NCBI RefSeq assembly: GCF_963678635.1
Contig: NC_087065.1
Location: 4,614,209-4,678,208 of the forward strand
Direction of reading: 5' to 3'
Origin: Symsagittifera roscoffensis
Lineage: Eukaryota > Xenacoelomorpha > Acoela > Convolutidae
DNA length: 64,000 bases
Shown: positions 23,223 through 32,669 of the stretch, in pieces
Layout of the letters: each line of letters opens with the position of its first letter
Position numbering within the stretch: the first letter of the stretch is position 1
The notes under the pieces: generated by a model
Database searches by the model: none
Told to the model about the DNA's origin: nothing
What the model saw: only the letters and a program-made list of their open reading frames with translations
Position numbers and translations under genes: made by a program

Positions 23223-23640
23223 ATGCTGTTAATTTGAAAACCCAAGAAAATTCTTCAACCTAGACTGTAAACCAGTGTTCAATAACCTTTGTCCAGTTCA
23301 CAAGTTTTGTGTATGGGACTTTGTTGGTTCAATACCTAAATGCGAGTAAGTCAATAATTTTAGGTTTTCCACCCTAAAATACAATATCAAACTTTTTAAT
23401 TCTTTGTTTTAGATGTAAATCAGCTAAAAGTTGCAAAGATGGATAATTTTTCACTTCTGCAAATTATTGAAAGTATTTCTGAACGCGGGTTTAAGTACAT
23501 GGGATCTTACCCCTCTGATAAAGTACCTCAACTAACAAAATACTCGTTTGCAATTGTTAACTCAGCTTCAAGCAATGATAGAGGGAAGCACTGGATCATG
23601 ATAGCTCGATTGGACAAAACTTTCCCAGCAGATTTCCTGG
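22851..23640. repeat. Duplicated block (capsid end, Cys-rich ORF, protease start), copy A
   Basis: Matches 23739-24480 at high identity. Copies differ by the TAG insertion in the capsid frame and by a 15-base deletion in the protease of the second copy. Confidence 0.8.
23224..23446 (+). pseudogene. Small Cys-rich spliced ORF, copy A
   Basis: Exon 23224-23345 and exon 23413-23446 joined across a 67-bp GT-AG intron. A TAA near its start disrupts this copy. Copy B at 24109-24331 is intact and described there. Confidence 0.4.
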
Positions 23641-23644
23641 GAAG
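23439..23644 (+). pseudogene. Adenovirus-type cysteine protease, copy A (truncated)
   Basis: ATG at 23439, right after a GT-AG intron. The first ~65 codons match the protease copy at 24324 and retain GKHW, the catalytic-His motif of adenain/Ulp1-type enzymes. The frame then joins RT-relic sequence at 23645 through a short shared GGAAGTTAA-like patch and stops. The Asp and Cys parts of the active site are missing. Confidence 0.6.
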
Positions 23645-23738
23645 TTAAAACCGTAATGTGCGTTGAGTTTGTCAAAGGCATCCGAGATTTTTTCAAGCTT
23701 CCTAATTTTTTATCGAGCAATTTTTTCTCGTGATCCTT
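23645..23738 (-). repeat. RT-relic fragment wedged between the duplicated blocks
   Basis: 94 bases matching 25737-25829 directly and 18185-18277 inverted. It sits between protease copy A and the second capsid fragment and marks a breakpoint of the rearrangement. Confidence 0.75.
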
Positions 23739-24092
23739 GTTTAACAAAGATTTCCCAGCTCTTCTTATGGAAGATTTTCAAAATCACTATATTCTAGTTT
23801 TTGACTTGACTTCACTACAGGATGCAGCTGAACAGTTGCATTATCCAGAACTTAGTGGAGAAAGCTTGAGATTAGAAATGTTTTTCCAGTTTCCCTTGGA
23901 GCAAGTAACGGAAGTGATAGTCTTGGGATAAAGACTGTCAAATGTTCGAATTGACAAATTTGGAAAAGTTGCTAAAAATGTTTTTTTTTGAGTTTTCGTG
24001 TTCTTTCAAAAATGTTGTAACTTTTTGGGACTTTTCATTGTTATTGTCTCTGTACTATCTATTTTGTTTTTCTTCAGACATTAATCTCGAGA
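23739..24092 (+). pseudogene. Capsid C-terminal fragment, copy 3
   Basis: Picks up the capsid frame at its C-terminal quarter (ALLMEDF, then TSLQDAAEQLHYPEL) with no TAG after EQ, unlike copies 1 and 2. A substitution creates TAA after VIVLG. It lies in the second copy of the capsid-protease block. Confidence 0.6.
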
Positions 24093-24108
24093 CAAAGCAA
24101 ATAATTAA

Positions 24109-24331
24109 TGCTGTTTATTTGAAAACCCAAGAAAATTCTTCAACCTAGACTGTAAACCAGTGTTCAATAACCTTTGTCCAGTTCACAAGTTCTGTGTATG
24201 GGACTTTGTTGATTCAATACCTAAATGCGAGTAAGTCAATAATTTTAGGTTTTCCACCCTAAATTACAATATCAAACTTTCTAATTCTTTGTTTTAGATG
24301 TAAATCAGCTAAAAGTTGCAAAGATGGATAA
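24109..24331 (+). CDS. Small Cys-rich ORF split by a 67-bp intron, overlapping the protease start
   Basis: Exon 24109-24230 and exon 24298-24331 join in frame across a GTAAGT...TTTTAG intron. Translation gives about 50 residues with eight cysteines, starting CCLFENP and ending KSAKSCKDG; the stop TAA overlaps the ATGGATAAT of the protease. No ATG begins the frame here, so an upstream exon would be needed, perhaps via the CTTCAG acceptor at about 24077. Alternatively the two exons are only 5' UTR of the protease mRNA. Present in three copies and, inverted, at 19491-19606. Family unknown. Confidence 0.35.
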
Positions 24332-24698
24332 TTTTTCACTTCTGCAAATTATTGAAAGAATTCCTGAACTCGGGTTTAAGTACATGGGATCTTACCCCTC
24401 TGATAAAGTACCTCAACTAACAAAATACTCGTTTGCAATTGTTAACTCAGCTCCGAGCAATGATAGAGGGATAGCTCGATTGGACAAAACTTACTATTTT
24501 GCTGATTCTTTGGGTCGAAAAAGAACAGCTTATTCCTTTCTAACAAAAAAGTATCGGCGAATAGTTCCGCGAAAGCTACAAAAAACTGATAACTTGTGTG
24601 GATTTTCCCCAATTTATTCAGCATTTTTTCTTTCTAAATTCTATCAGACAAATTTGAATAATATTCATGATGTGCATGTTTTGAATTTTTATAAGTAA
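24324..24698 (+). pseudogene. Adenovirus-type cysteine protease, copy B (catalytic His deleted)
   Basis: ATG at 24324, 26 bases after a TTTTAG acceptor; 124 codons, open to TAA. The order SYPSDKVP, SFAIVNS, FADSLGRKR (catalytic acidic residue) and DNLCGFSP (catalytic Cys) fits adenain/Ulp1-type viral maturation proteases, which process capsid proteins. Compared with copy A, 15 bases including KHW are gone in frame, so the catalytic His is missing and the product would be inactive. In the ancestral element the protease lay next to the terminal repeat, as here. Confidence 0.65.
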
Positions 24699-24943
24699 TT
24701 TTATGTGATTGTGTAACTTTTTTATTTGTAAGGGTAAATTATGACAGTAAGGTTACTATACGATGCAGTGATTTATTTATTTTCATTGTAATTTAATTTT
24801 TTTCTCAAAAACTTGACTTTTCGGACTTCAGTAGGTTTCAGAATAGATTCAGATAGGTAGAAAGTAAGATAGATCAAATTATACAAAATCTTATCGTGTT
24901 TTGAATTTTTTCGAAAAAATTTTAAGTTTTTTTGATAAAATTA

Positions 24944-25302
24944 ACAAGTTTTTGCACAAAAACTCTTTTCATTGATTTACCATGCACCAAAAAACTAAAT
25001 ACAAAACCCTAATTCTACAATCTACACGTAATTAACAATTAATTGTTCCCAATTAGATAAAACGCGCCAAAAATTTTGCGAAAAAAATAAACATTTCCAC
25101 ACAAAAACCAAAAAAATAACGTTTTTCTTACCATTATCTTACCATCACACTGAAACCTTACCATCGGTATTCCCTATCTTAATACATTGTAGACTCTATA
25201 CCCAATCTTAATATATAGCGTAGCAGATCGGAAATCTATAACGTATCTTAATACATGGGGTCTGCCATGCCCTCCCCCACTTAACCTCCAACATCTACTA
25301 CT
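24944..25302 (-). repeat. Internal terminal inverted repeat copy (inverted left end)
   Basis: Reads inward from 25302 (AGTAGTAGATGT on the minus strand) and matches the right terminus over about 360 bp. Beyond 25302 it is flanked by GGCCCC and RT-relic sequence, as expected for an inverted copy of the left junction with one substitution in the target site. Confidence 0.75.
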
Positions 25303-25315
25303 GGGGCCTTCAATT

Positions 25316-26415
25316 TTGGGACGCGATGAATACTTTTACGTCTGCTCGATTGAGTCTTAAAATCAAGTCTGCAGATTTACTGTCAAAAATTGGCTCGGTC
25401 TACTTTTTTTGGCTCGCTTTCCGGAGTCAATCCAAAACTTGAAAAATTAAACCACCATCTAAGCGCATCATTATGTATTCCATCCACAAGCTTCAAACCA
25501 AAAATTTCGCTCAGGTCGTTTTTCGCTCTTACTGCTGAAGCCAAGAAAACGGAGGAAGCTAGTGGACGATAAGAAACACCCAAACCACGTTTTTCTGCCG
25601 GGAGAACTGATTATCATCCATTTACTCGGTAGTTGACTTTGCATAACGAGTTTCTTAGTATTTTGTCGTAACGTTCCAAAAAATCAGTTTGCAAAAAAAA
25701 TAAGAGTTTTGGCATGCTTAAGGAATTTATCAGGAAGTTAAAACCGTAATGTGCGTTGAGTTTGTCAAAGGCATCCGAGATTTTTTCAAGCTTCCTAATT
25801 TTTTATCGAGCAATTTTTTCTCGTGATCCTTGTATCAGAAGCATTTTGTTTTTTTTTTATCTCGGAGCGTATGTTTCGAAATTGAGTTAAAATTGAAGTT
25901 TACTGTAAACGCGTGGTCGGTCCCAAAAAAAAATTTCGAACTTTTCAGTGTTGAAGCTCAGGCTGTAAGTTTTTCTGATTTCAGAAAAATTTCAAGGTTT
26001 CGAGTACTACCTTCCAGCCGTCGAGTAAATTTCCATCATCTAGAAACCAGATAAATTGTCGTGGCGCGCAATTAGGATACGAAACGAGTGTGCAGCTACT
26101 TCTGCTCCTCGCCTCGCTTAGTGCCGCATCCGACCAGTAGGATTCCGAAAAATTTTTTCGCTGGAAGAACTCTTTTAATAGATCGAATTAGATTATTAAA
26201 AGACTTTCTAATTTTTGAGGATTTGGAACTACAAATTTAGTTCGCTGAGAGTGATTATACAACAATTTTTGATAGTTATCAGTTGAAAAAGGAGCAATTT
26301 TGTCATCCGGGACAGCAAGTCTTATCCCTATTTTTAGATTTCTTTCATCGAGCTTACTACTTTTTAGCTATGATATCTGCTTGAGGTCACTCAGAGGCGG
26401 GCTTAAAGCTTGGGA
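25316..26415 (-). pseudogene. RT relic, inverted copy
   Basis: Reverse complement of about 17330-18710. The patches GFHNDALRWWF-like (here GIHNDALRWWF), MPKLLYFL-like and GPD-like regions can be followed on the minus strand. About 300 bases that in the left arm separate the RT from the terminal repeat are deleted, including most of the palindrome. Confidence 0.7.
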
Positions 26416-27450
26416 TGGGGTCTCGGAATTGAAACAGAAATTGCTCATTTTTTTATAATTAAAGAGCTCAGACTTGTGATTTTTTCTCGGATATTCAAGA
26501 TGACAGTTTTCACACATTGCCTAGCACTTAATAATTAACTAATGTTGCTTTTTTGAAATACTTTAAAATGAATCATTAGGACACTGAAACCATTAAATTT
26601 TCTTAGAATCGCTAAGAAAACTATTTACAGAATTGATATGATACCAGCTAGAACAGCAATCACATCTAATTAAATTTATCAGTCCTGATGGTTGTAAGCA
26701 ACCATTCCCACTCACATTCTTTGTTGTATTTCTTCAATCTAGCGCAGCGTAAGGGAAACAATAAAGTTGCAAAACAGGGTGCCAACTTGAAAAACCAAAC
26801 CGATTTGGTAAGAAAAACCTTGTTTTTTTCTTTTATAAAATAAATCAGGTCAGAAATCATGGTAACCATAGTTACTTCATTGGTCCTACATCCTTTCGCT
26901 CAGTCAAAAAACCATTTGAGGTTCATCTATAAGCGAAAGTATTGATGATGTTCATACATATTCATGTTTATCTGAAATAAATTATACGGTTTAAAAAACT
27001 TGCCCAAATCAGTGGCTCGGGCAATCACAATTCTCCCATTCCAGCCCTTCAAAAATTTTGTGGTGATCTTCAAATGGATCTTATTTTTTGATGTATTAGT
27101 TGAACAGTTCTTCTTGAAACTGAGGATTTCGAACTGCAAATTTAGTTCGCTGAGAGTGTTTATACAACAATTTTTGATAGTTATCAGTTGAAAAAGGAGC
27201 AACTTTGTCATCCGGGACAGCAAGTCTTATCCCTATTTTTAGATTTCTTTCATCGAGCTGACTACTTTTTAGCTATGATATCTGCTTGAGGTCACTCAGA
27301 GGCGGGCTTAAAGCTTGGGATGGGGTTTCGGAATTGAAACAGAATTTGCTCATTCTTTTATAATTAAAGAGCTCAGACTTGTGATTTTATCTCGGACATT
27401 CAAGATGACAGTTTTCACACATTGTCTAGCACTTAATAATTAACTAAGGT
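26416..27450. repeat. Inverted host flank plus a duplicated piece
   Basis: 26416-27120 is the inverted copy of 16624-17320. From 27121 to 27450 the sequence repeats 26216-26548 in the same direction (offset 905). The far edge at 27450 abuts the ATPase fragment, another breakpoint. Confidence 0.75.
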
Positions 27451-27641
27451 TGATTAAAAAAATTGTCAAAATTTGGTTGAAATGTACAAATTTTTAACCA
27501 CACAAAAATAAGATGCAATTTTCCAGATCCACTTGGTCCAACTAGCGAAATAGAAACTAGTTCTTTGGTAGAAATTATTTTATTCATAGCTTTGAAGAAG
27601 GTAAAATATAACCGACTGTACTTGATAAAATTGCCACCCAA
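27451..27641 (-). pseudogene. Packaging-type P-loop ATPase fragment
   Basis: On the minus strand from about 27587 (ATG AAT AAA) the frame carries LVGPSGSGKLHLI, a Walker A motif (GxxGxGK), followed by FQPNFD. The motif and the neighbours fit the FtsK/HerA-type genome-packaging ATPase of Polintons, but only the N-terminal part is left: it is cut at 27450 by duplicated flank sequence. No Walker B part was found elsewhere. Kinase or other P-loop families cannot be excluded from so short a piece. Confidence 0.5.
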
Positions 27642-27877
27642 ACTGTTGTTTCTTCACATGGAGTGGATATTATTATTCGAACGATTGCACACACTAGTGT
27701 TAAAACGATTGCTTATAACGATTGCACATAAAAGAGATCTATTACACGTACGTCTAAAAAACTTCCAATATTTTCGTTCATGATTCTCCTCGTCAACAAC
27801 AAACTTTCGTAAATTTAATTGCTTGTCACATTCATCACCCATCTCAACTTTGGAATGAAAAAATTGATAATGATTAA
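27623..27877 (+). pseudogene. Unidentified ORF remnant opposite the ATPase fragment
   Basis: Two open stretches on the plus strand, 27623 to about 27727 (TVVSSHGVDIIIRTI) and 27772-27877 (ending QLWNEKIDND), in different frames. The second stretch recurs fused to the polymerase N-terminus at 31797 and 34825. Function unknown. Confidence 0.3.
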
Positions 27878-27901
27878 AATTTAAATTTCAAAAAAACGAT
27901 T

Positions 27902-28321
27902 TTGCAAAATTATTTAAATTCTTTACAATTTATTGAAAAAACATCGAGTCCATGTTCCATATGCAATTGCTTTTCTTACTGCACAGTGGAGAGTATTTGC
28001 TTGACGAAATGGGTAGTTGTTACACCTCCAATCAAATTCTCCCTCTTTGAAAATCAGATTCTGAACTTTTGGACATGCCTAGTCATCCAAGTTTGTAACC
28101 TTTGTTTCCAAAATTTCTGACAGAATTTTACATTTTTCATAACCTTTTGCAAAAAACTCCGTTTTTGGAGCTTTTAATTTTTTTCTTATTTTTTCAAGCT
28201 CATATTTTTCACGGCCACTGTTCCAATTGATTCCATGAAGATGCTTCGTACACCAAGCAGACTGAGATTCAGCTTTGAAATTTTTTGGGAGGAAGAAAGG
28301 AATATCACGCAGTTTGTCCAT
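27902..28321 (-). pseudogene. Conserved Cys/His-containing ORF, copy 1
   Basis: ATG at 28321 on the minus strand. The frame (HGINWNSG, then AKGYEKCKILSEIL, then CPKV, then ANTLHCA, ending AYGTWTRCFF) is continuous except for one TAG after NLDD; the other copies have Ser there. About 133 residues if intact. Three copies keep the Cys, His and Trp positions, which suggests a real gene. I do not identify the family with confidence. Confidence 0.45.
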
Positions 28322-28496
28322 TTTGATAAACTCCTAACTCTTTAACTATTTTGTTTTCAATACACTCAATATCCAAAACAACTAGAGTCATGATGTAACT
28401 GTTTTCGCTGAAATTTTTAGATAAAATAACAAACAATCGAACAATGCATATACTGATGAAGCGAAATCTTCAACATATAAACAGAAGAACAATCCA

Positions 28497-28506
28497 GTCA
28501 CGTGAC
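28497..28506. promoter_or_regulatory. Palindromic E-box GTCACGTGAC
   Basis: A perfect 10-base palindrome with a CACGTG core, about 176 bases upstream of the minus-strand ORF at 28321. The same decamer sits at 32612-32621 and 35641-35650, at the same distance from the other copies. CACGTG is the bHLH (USF/Myc-type) site. Regulation is inferred. Confidence 0.4.
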
Positions 28507-28778
28507 CAAGAAAACAAGAACTTGGAAATCTAGGTAAAACATAACAATAACCAGATCACTTATAAGTAGTAGAGTTCACAGATCCAGCTGCATCATGTAA
28601 AATTGCATGAAGTCTGAAAATTTTTGAATTTGCAAAAAAGTAATCCATACGAGAATTTCCGTATGCAATTCGTTCAAAATATAGTTGACATAGGCAATTT
28701 GCTTCAAGACTTCATTATATAAGCAATTCAATGTAGATAAAAATCATTTTCAACAAGTAATCGGTGAGGGTATCTGCT

Positions 28779-29240
28779 ATGTGTCAAGCATATCCCACTT
28801 TTTATTCAAACTACAATGCAAAATCTCTTTTTATCTCTGTCTCAGAAAACTTTTATGAAAAATTTATTGTCAGCCAAGACTACTGTGTATCTAACCATTC
28901 ATCATTCTGCCCAGTGGGAAATTGCGAATTTCACTTAGTATTAATCGGATCATCGCTCGATCAGATTTTGCAAAGATTAGATAAATATCATTTCACTTAT
29001 CAATTTGTTGACTGTATATATACTTTATACAAATACAGATTTTATTTCAAAATTATTTCATCAAGAGGTGAAATTTTCAATCAATTGAATCGTGCAGTCG
29101 AATACAACTTGAATTGTAGAACACCGGAAAAGTTACCCAGTGTTGCAAAGAAACGACTGCTGCGAAAAAATTCAAAAGACATTATCTCAGTTCTGCTCAG
29201 AAGCTTGCGTCCACTTAGACTTTTGGATCAGCTTTTTTGA
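28779..29240 (+). CDS. Unidentified ORF (MCQAYPTF...), copy 1
   Basis: The first ATG (28779) follows a leader shared with copy 2 at 37259. The open frame is about 153 codons with conserved NHSSFCPV, NCEFHLVLIG and a basic C-terminal region. Comparison with copy 2 shows a frame difference after RTPEK, so the last ~35 residues here may be out of frame. Substitutions between the copies are mostly conservative. No family recognised. Confidence 0.4.
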   Translation: MCQAYPTFYSNYNAKSLFISVSENFYEKFIVSQDYCVSNHSSFCPVGNCEFHLVLIGSSLDQILQRLDKYHFTYQFVDCIYTLYKYRFYFKIISSRGEIFNQLNRAVEYNLNCRTPEKLPSVAKKRLLRKNSKDIISVLLRSLRPLRLLDQLF

Positions 29241-29299
29241 AAAGGATTCGAAAAGTTCAAAATTAAAAGTATGAGACTGACTCGTTGAAAACTTTTGAT

Positions 29300-30175
29300 T
29301 GTTTTATTGATGGTTATGGTACCGTAAATAATGAGCGTATCAATTTTTCTATTAATAATTGAATATTTGTTTATGAAAGTCTTGTCAAAATTGTTTTTTT
29401 TAAAGCAAAAGTTTTTTCAACGAATAAATTTGTAATTTTCAACACGTGATGCAAAAATTTAAATAAACTTTTTTTACAAGATGCAAAAACTGTCTGGTTT
29501 TTTCAACTTCAACAAGTACGCAAAACTTTTCAACAAAATTGATGCAAGTTTTTTGTGTTTTTTTTTGAAAACAAATGCAAAAATCTAACTTCTTTTTTCT
29601 TAAGCATACGCAAAAATTGCCAAATTTTATTGTAAAAAACTTGTTAAATTAATGCTATAATTTTTTCATAATTGCTGACTTTGAGTGCTATTCCCTATCT
29701 TAATACATTGTTTCTCCAAAATTTTTGATCAATATACATGCAAAAAAGAGATTTTTTCATGATCAAAATTAAAACAAAGGTTTTCATTTACTTCAATTAT
29801 TAACAATGCAAGAAAATCTACTTTCATTTTTCTTTAAAATGCGAAAATATTTAATGAAAGTTTTCTTAATTTGCGAGATTTTCTTTGATTTTTTTTTAGC
29901 AAGCGTGCAAAAAAATTATGAAAAATTTTGCAAGGTGCAATTATTAATGTACAGTTCTTAACATGCTTGCTAAAAATGGTTTAATTTTTTTTGCCATCTT
30001 TCTAACAAAATTCTATAAAAATATTTACCAGATGCATAATTAGTTTCCTTTTTAACAAAGTTTTACCTTTGAATTTTCTTAATAAACTTTTCTATGATCT
30101 CTTTGTTCCTATCTATTTAAATTAAATTTACTAGATGCAAGGAAAATAAATTACAAAACACAAGAAAATATCCAA
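29300..30175. repeat. AT-rich TGCAAA-rich spacer, copy 1
   Basis: No ORF. Many TGCAAA or TGCAAAA-like words recur, most after AGA or GTG. The block is duplicated at 37810-38710. It could be a degenerate repeat or a replication or scaffold region; the sequence only shows the word bias. Confidence 0.4.
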
Positions 30176-30180
30176 TTTAT

Positions 30181-30630
30181 TTACAAATGAAAGAGCTGTC
30201 GAGCAGCTGAGTTCTCAAAACTTTGCAAGTTCTCAATGGAACGCAAAGCTGGTCTTGCCTCCATCACTGGTGGTTGTCTTGGTGGTTCGCTGACTGGAGT
30301 TCTTGGTTCAGAGAACCCCTCATTCTCTCCGATGGTAATTGGGTTGTCCACAGATCCCTCTTCCCAAGGAAAGAGGAAATCGTCGAAGGATTGAGTCACA
30401 TATCTAGAGTCAAGAGTTTCGGGGTAGTTCATTCCCACATGCTCGGTCACTTCCTCCATCATTTGCATTTATCCAAGTTGGTTCTCTGTAGGGGGTACTT
30501 GCGTTATATGATGTTCATTGAAATCCCTGCGCATCACTTCCACCATGTGCCAGACTTGGATTTGGATGTCCATTTGTGCCAGAAAAACTCCACAAACTGT
30601 TTCTCGCACTTGGATTTGTAATAAATCAGC
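30181..30630 (-). pseudogene. Acidic Pro-rich ORF, unit-1 copy
   Basis: Minus-strand frame with SFDDFLFP, then EPRTPVSEPPRQPPV, ending AARQLFHL; the stop codon overlaps a polyadenylation signal (TAAATAAA). In this copy a TAA lies just before the MQMMEE segment, so the upstream part (SNPSARN-like, seen in units 2 and 3) is cut off. Disordered, acidic; a virion or regulatory role is possible but unproven. Confidence 0.4.
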
Positions 30631-30745
30631 CAAAAATTCTACCGAGAACATAAGGTTGTTGTTTTGTACTGAGAAAATACTGATCATTTTGAGCAATTTT
30701 TAGTTAAGAGAGAGGAGTACCTTCAACTGGAATGTGTGGGTTTAA

Positions 30746-30920
30746 CCAATCAGAATGGATTTTCCTTATTTGGATTGTAGTCGTGTCCAATCAGATTTCA
30801 GTTTCATTTTATGGAAATTTTATAGAAAACTCGTGTCCAATCGGAAACAAAGCTCCATTTTACACATTGTCATTTCCAATCACAAAAATGTTCAATTTTG
30901 TTCAAGTTGTCGTATCCAAT
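30746..30920. promoter_or_regulatory. Array of five CCAAT boxes, copy 1
   Basis: CCAAT at 30746, 30787, 30837, 30876 and 30916, mostly as CCAATCAG, all in one orientation, 41, 50, 39 and 40 bases apart. NF-Y sites are typically CCAAT and often come in spaced sets. The array lies between divergent ORFs. The open frame across it is a by-product. Confidence 0.55.
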
Positions 30921-31090
30921 CAGAGGAACCTTTTAAGGACTTAAATCTTCCAAATAAGTAAAAATATACACAAAAGTAATCGCAAACATAAATGACCAAA
31001 AGTTGTTTGCTGTAAAAATAAGAAAAATTGCCAATATAAGTAATTAAAGAAGGAAAATTAAAAAACGTAGCATATCTGCAAGTCTTATCA

Positions 31091-31387
31091 TCAAGTTAAT
31101 TGAATTTTTTGTATGTAATCGATGAGACATTGCTGATTTTTGAGCAGATATTCAAGTTCTTTGACTTTGATGTAGATTTGAGAGTATAACTCGTTGATGA
31201 TTTTTTCAAAGCAAATCTCTGGATATCTGATTCCAAACCTGATCATGCAAGATTTTGAACTTTGAAAAACTTTAAAGAAATGGAGGAATAAAGAACTTTG
31301 CTGGGGAGTTTTGACAAAATTGAGAGTTGGATAGGGAATAAAAAGAGTCTTTGAAATATTATCGTACGACGTTTTTATTAACTTCAA
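31091..31387 (-). CDS. Unidentified 98-residue ORF, unit-1 copy
   Basis: Complete frame on the minus strand from ATG 31387, with FIPYPTLNFVK near the start and a Leu/Ile/Lys-rich C-terminus (KVKELEYLLKNQQCLIDYI) that could form a helix or coiled coil. Unit 2 carries a one-residue variant (34119-34415). Unit 3 (39770-40070) is degenerate. Function unknown. Confidence 0.45.
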   Translation of the reverse strand: MKLIKTSYDNISKTLFIPYPTLNFVKTPQQSSLFLHFFKVFQSSKSCMIRFGIRYPEICFEKIINELYSQIYIKVKELEYLLKNQQCLIDYIQKIQLT

Positions 31388-31689
31388 ATTTTCTAAAATA
31401 AATTAAATTTCTTTTCTAGTCAGGTGTAACGCAGCAGTAAGTTTATAGCTTTGATACGCAATATGTGGATCAAATGTAAACTCTTTGTTGAGTAAGTTTC
31501 CCTAAAGAGACTTTTACTTAGACGGAGAACTCTATTTGGGACAACATAAACGTCCAAAAAATTATGAAAAAAGTAAGAATCTACGTCTATCTCATCAATA
31601 AGGAAATCACACGGAATATTTTCTTTTTCTTGTAGAGATATTCGAGAAAGTTCATATGTTTTTTAAAGTCAATTGAATTTTACTTCAAA

Positions 31690-31988
31690 TTTTACAGTTC
31701 GTTGTTTCACGAAAAGAAAAAGTAAGTATTTTCATTCAATTGTTACTTTAAGTTTTCAATTTTGGAACATTTCAAAGTCCCAATTACTTTTAGATAATGC
31801 CTGCCCTTAACCGAAACGAGAAAATGAAGTGTGAGGACTGTGGAAATATGTATATTCGTCAAAACGCAGCTCGACATCAAAAGAGATGTGAAAAACAAAA
31901 GGAACATAAGTTTTCAATTTCTGATTTAATTGCTGGTCACATTCATCACCCATATCAACTTTGGAATGAAAAAATTGATAATGATTAA
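31690..31988 (+). pseudogene. Truncated polymerase 5' end fused to another ORF tail, unit 1
   Basis: A leader with a 72-bp intron (31722-31793, GTAAGT...TTTTAG) precedes ATG 31797. The first ~38 codons match the polymerase N-terminal zinc finger (CEDCGNMYIRQNAARH), then the frame switches to HIHHPYQLWNEKIDND, the end of the ORF at 27772-27877. The CRE-bearing promoter found in front of the full polymerase is deleted here. Confidence 0.55.
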
Positions 31989-32020
31989 CATTTAAATTTC
32001 AAAAACCTGATTATACAAAA

Positions 32021-32435
32021 TTATTTAGATTCTTTACAATTTAAAAAAAAACATCGAGTCCATGTTCCATATGCAAATGTTTTTCTTTCTGCACAGTGGA
32101 GAGTATTTGCTTGACGAAATGGGTAGTTGCTACACCTCCAATCAAATTCTTCATCTTTGAAAATCAGATTCTGAACTTTTGGACATGCGGAGTCATCCAA
32201 GTTTGTAACCTTTGTTTCCAAAATTTCTGACAGAATTTTACATTTTTCATAACCTTTTGCAAAAAAACTCCGTTTCTGGAGCTTTTAATTTTTTCAATAT
32301 TTTTTCAAGCTCAGTATATTTTCCATGGCCACTATTCCAATTGATTCCATGAAGATGCTTCGTACACCAAGAAGACTGAGATGTAGCTTTGAAAAATTTT
32401 GGGAGGAAGAAAGTATTATTCCACAGTTTGTCCAT
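32021..32435 (-). pseudogene. Conserved Cys/His-containing ORF, copy 2
   Basis: Starts at ATG 32435. Same order as copy 1; a one-base change after TEFF shifts the frame, so the N-terminal and C-terminal halves lie in different frames. The Ser-Ala-Cys-Pro site is intact. Confidence 0.45.
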
Positions 32436-32611
32436 TTTGATAAACTCCTAACTCTTTAACTTTTTTGTTTTCATTACACTCAAAATCCAAAACATATAGA
32501 CTCATGATGGTAACTGTTTTCGCCGAAATTTTTAGATAAAATATCTAACAATCGAACAATGAATATACTGATGAAGCGAAATCTTTAACATATAAACAGA
32601 AGAACAATCCA

Positions 32612-32621
32612 GTCACGTGAC
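32612..32621. promoter_or_regulatory. Palindromic E-box, unit 1
   Basis: GTCACGTGAC, 177 bases upstream of the minus-strand start at 32435. Confidence 0.4.
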
Positions 32622-32669
32622 AAGAAAACAAGAACTTGGAAATCTAGGTAAAACATAACAATAACCAGG

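Larger units (their letters stand above)
20880..23324. repeat. Tandem duplication, copy 2 (2.44 kb)
   Basis: Near-identical to 18448-20879, with a 9-bp addition near 21740 and a longer G-run. It ends where the normal sequence downstream of the Cys-rich exon continues, so copy 2 holds the original right junction. Confidence 0.85.

Noticed and set aside
28779-29240. Possible HUH-type Rep endonuclease, from NCEFHLVLIG
   Set aside because: Only one His is present where the HUH motif needs two, and no catalytic Tyr motif follows.
30732-30961. Open frames with Trp/Ile/Phe-rich translation across the CCAAT array (also at 33760 and 39399)
   Set aside because: They are created by the spaced CCAATCAG repeats, overlap each other in two frames and have no family resemblance; treated as promoter sequence.
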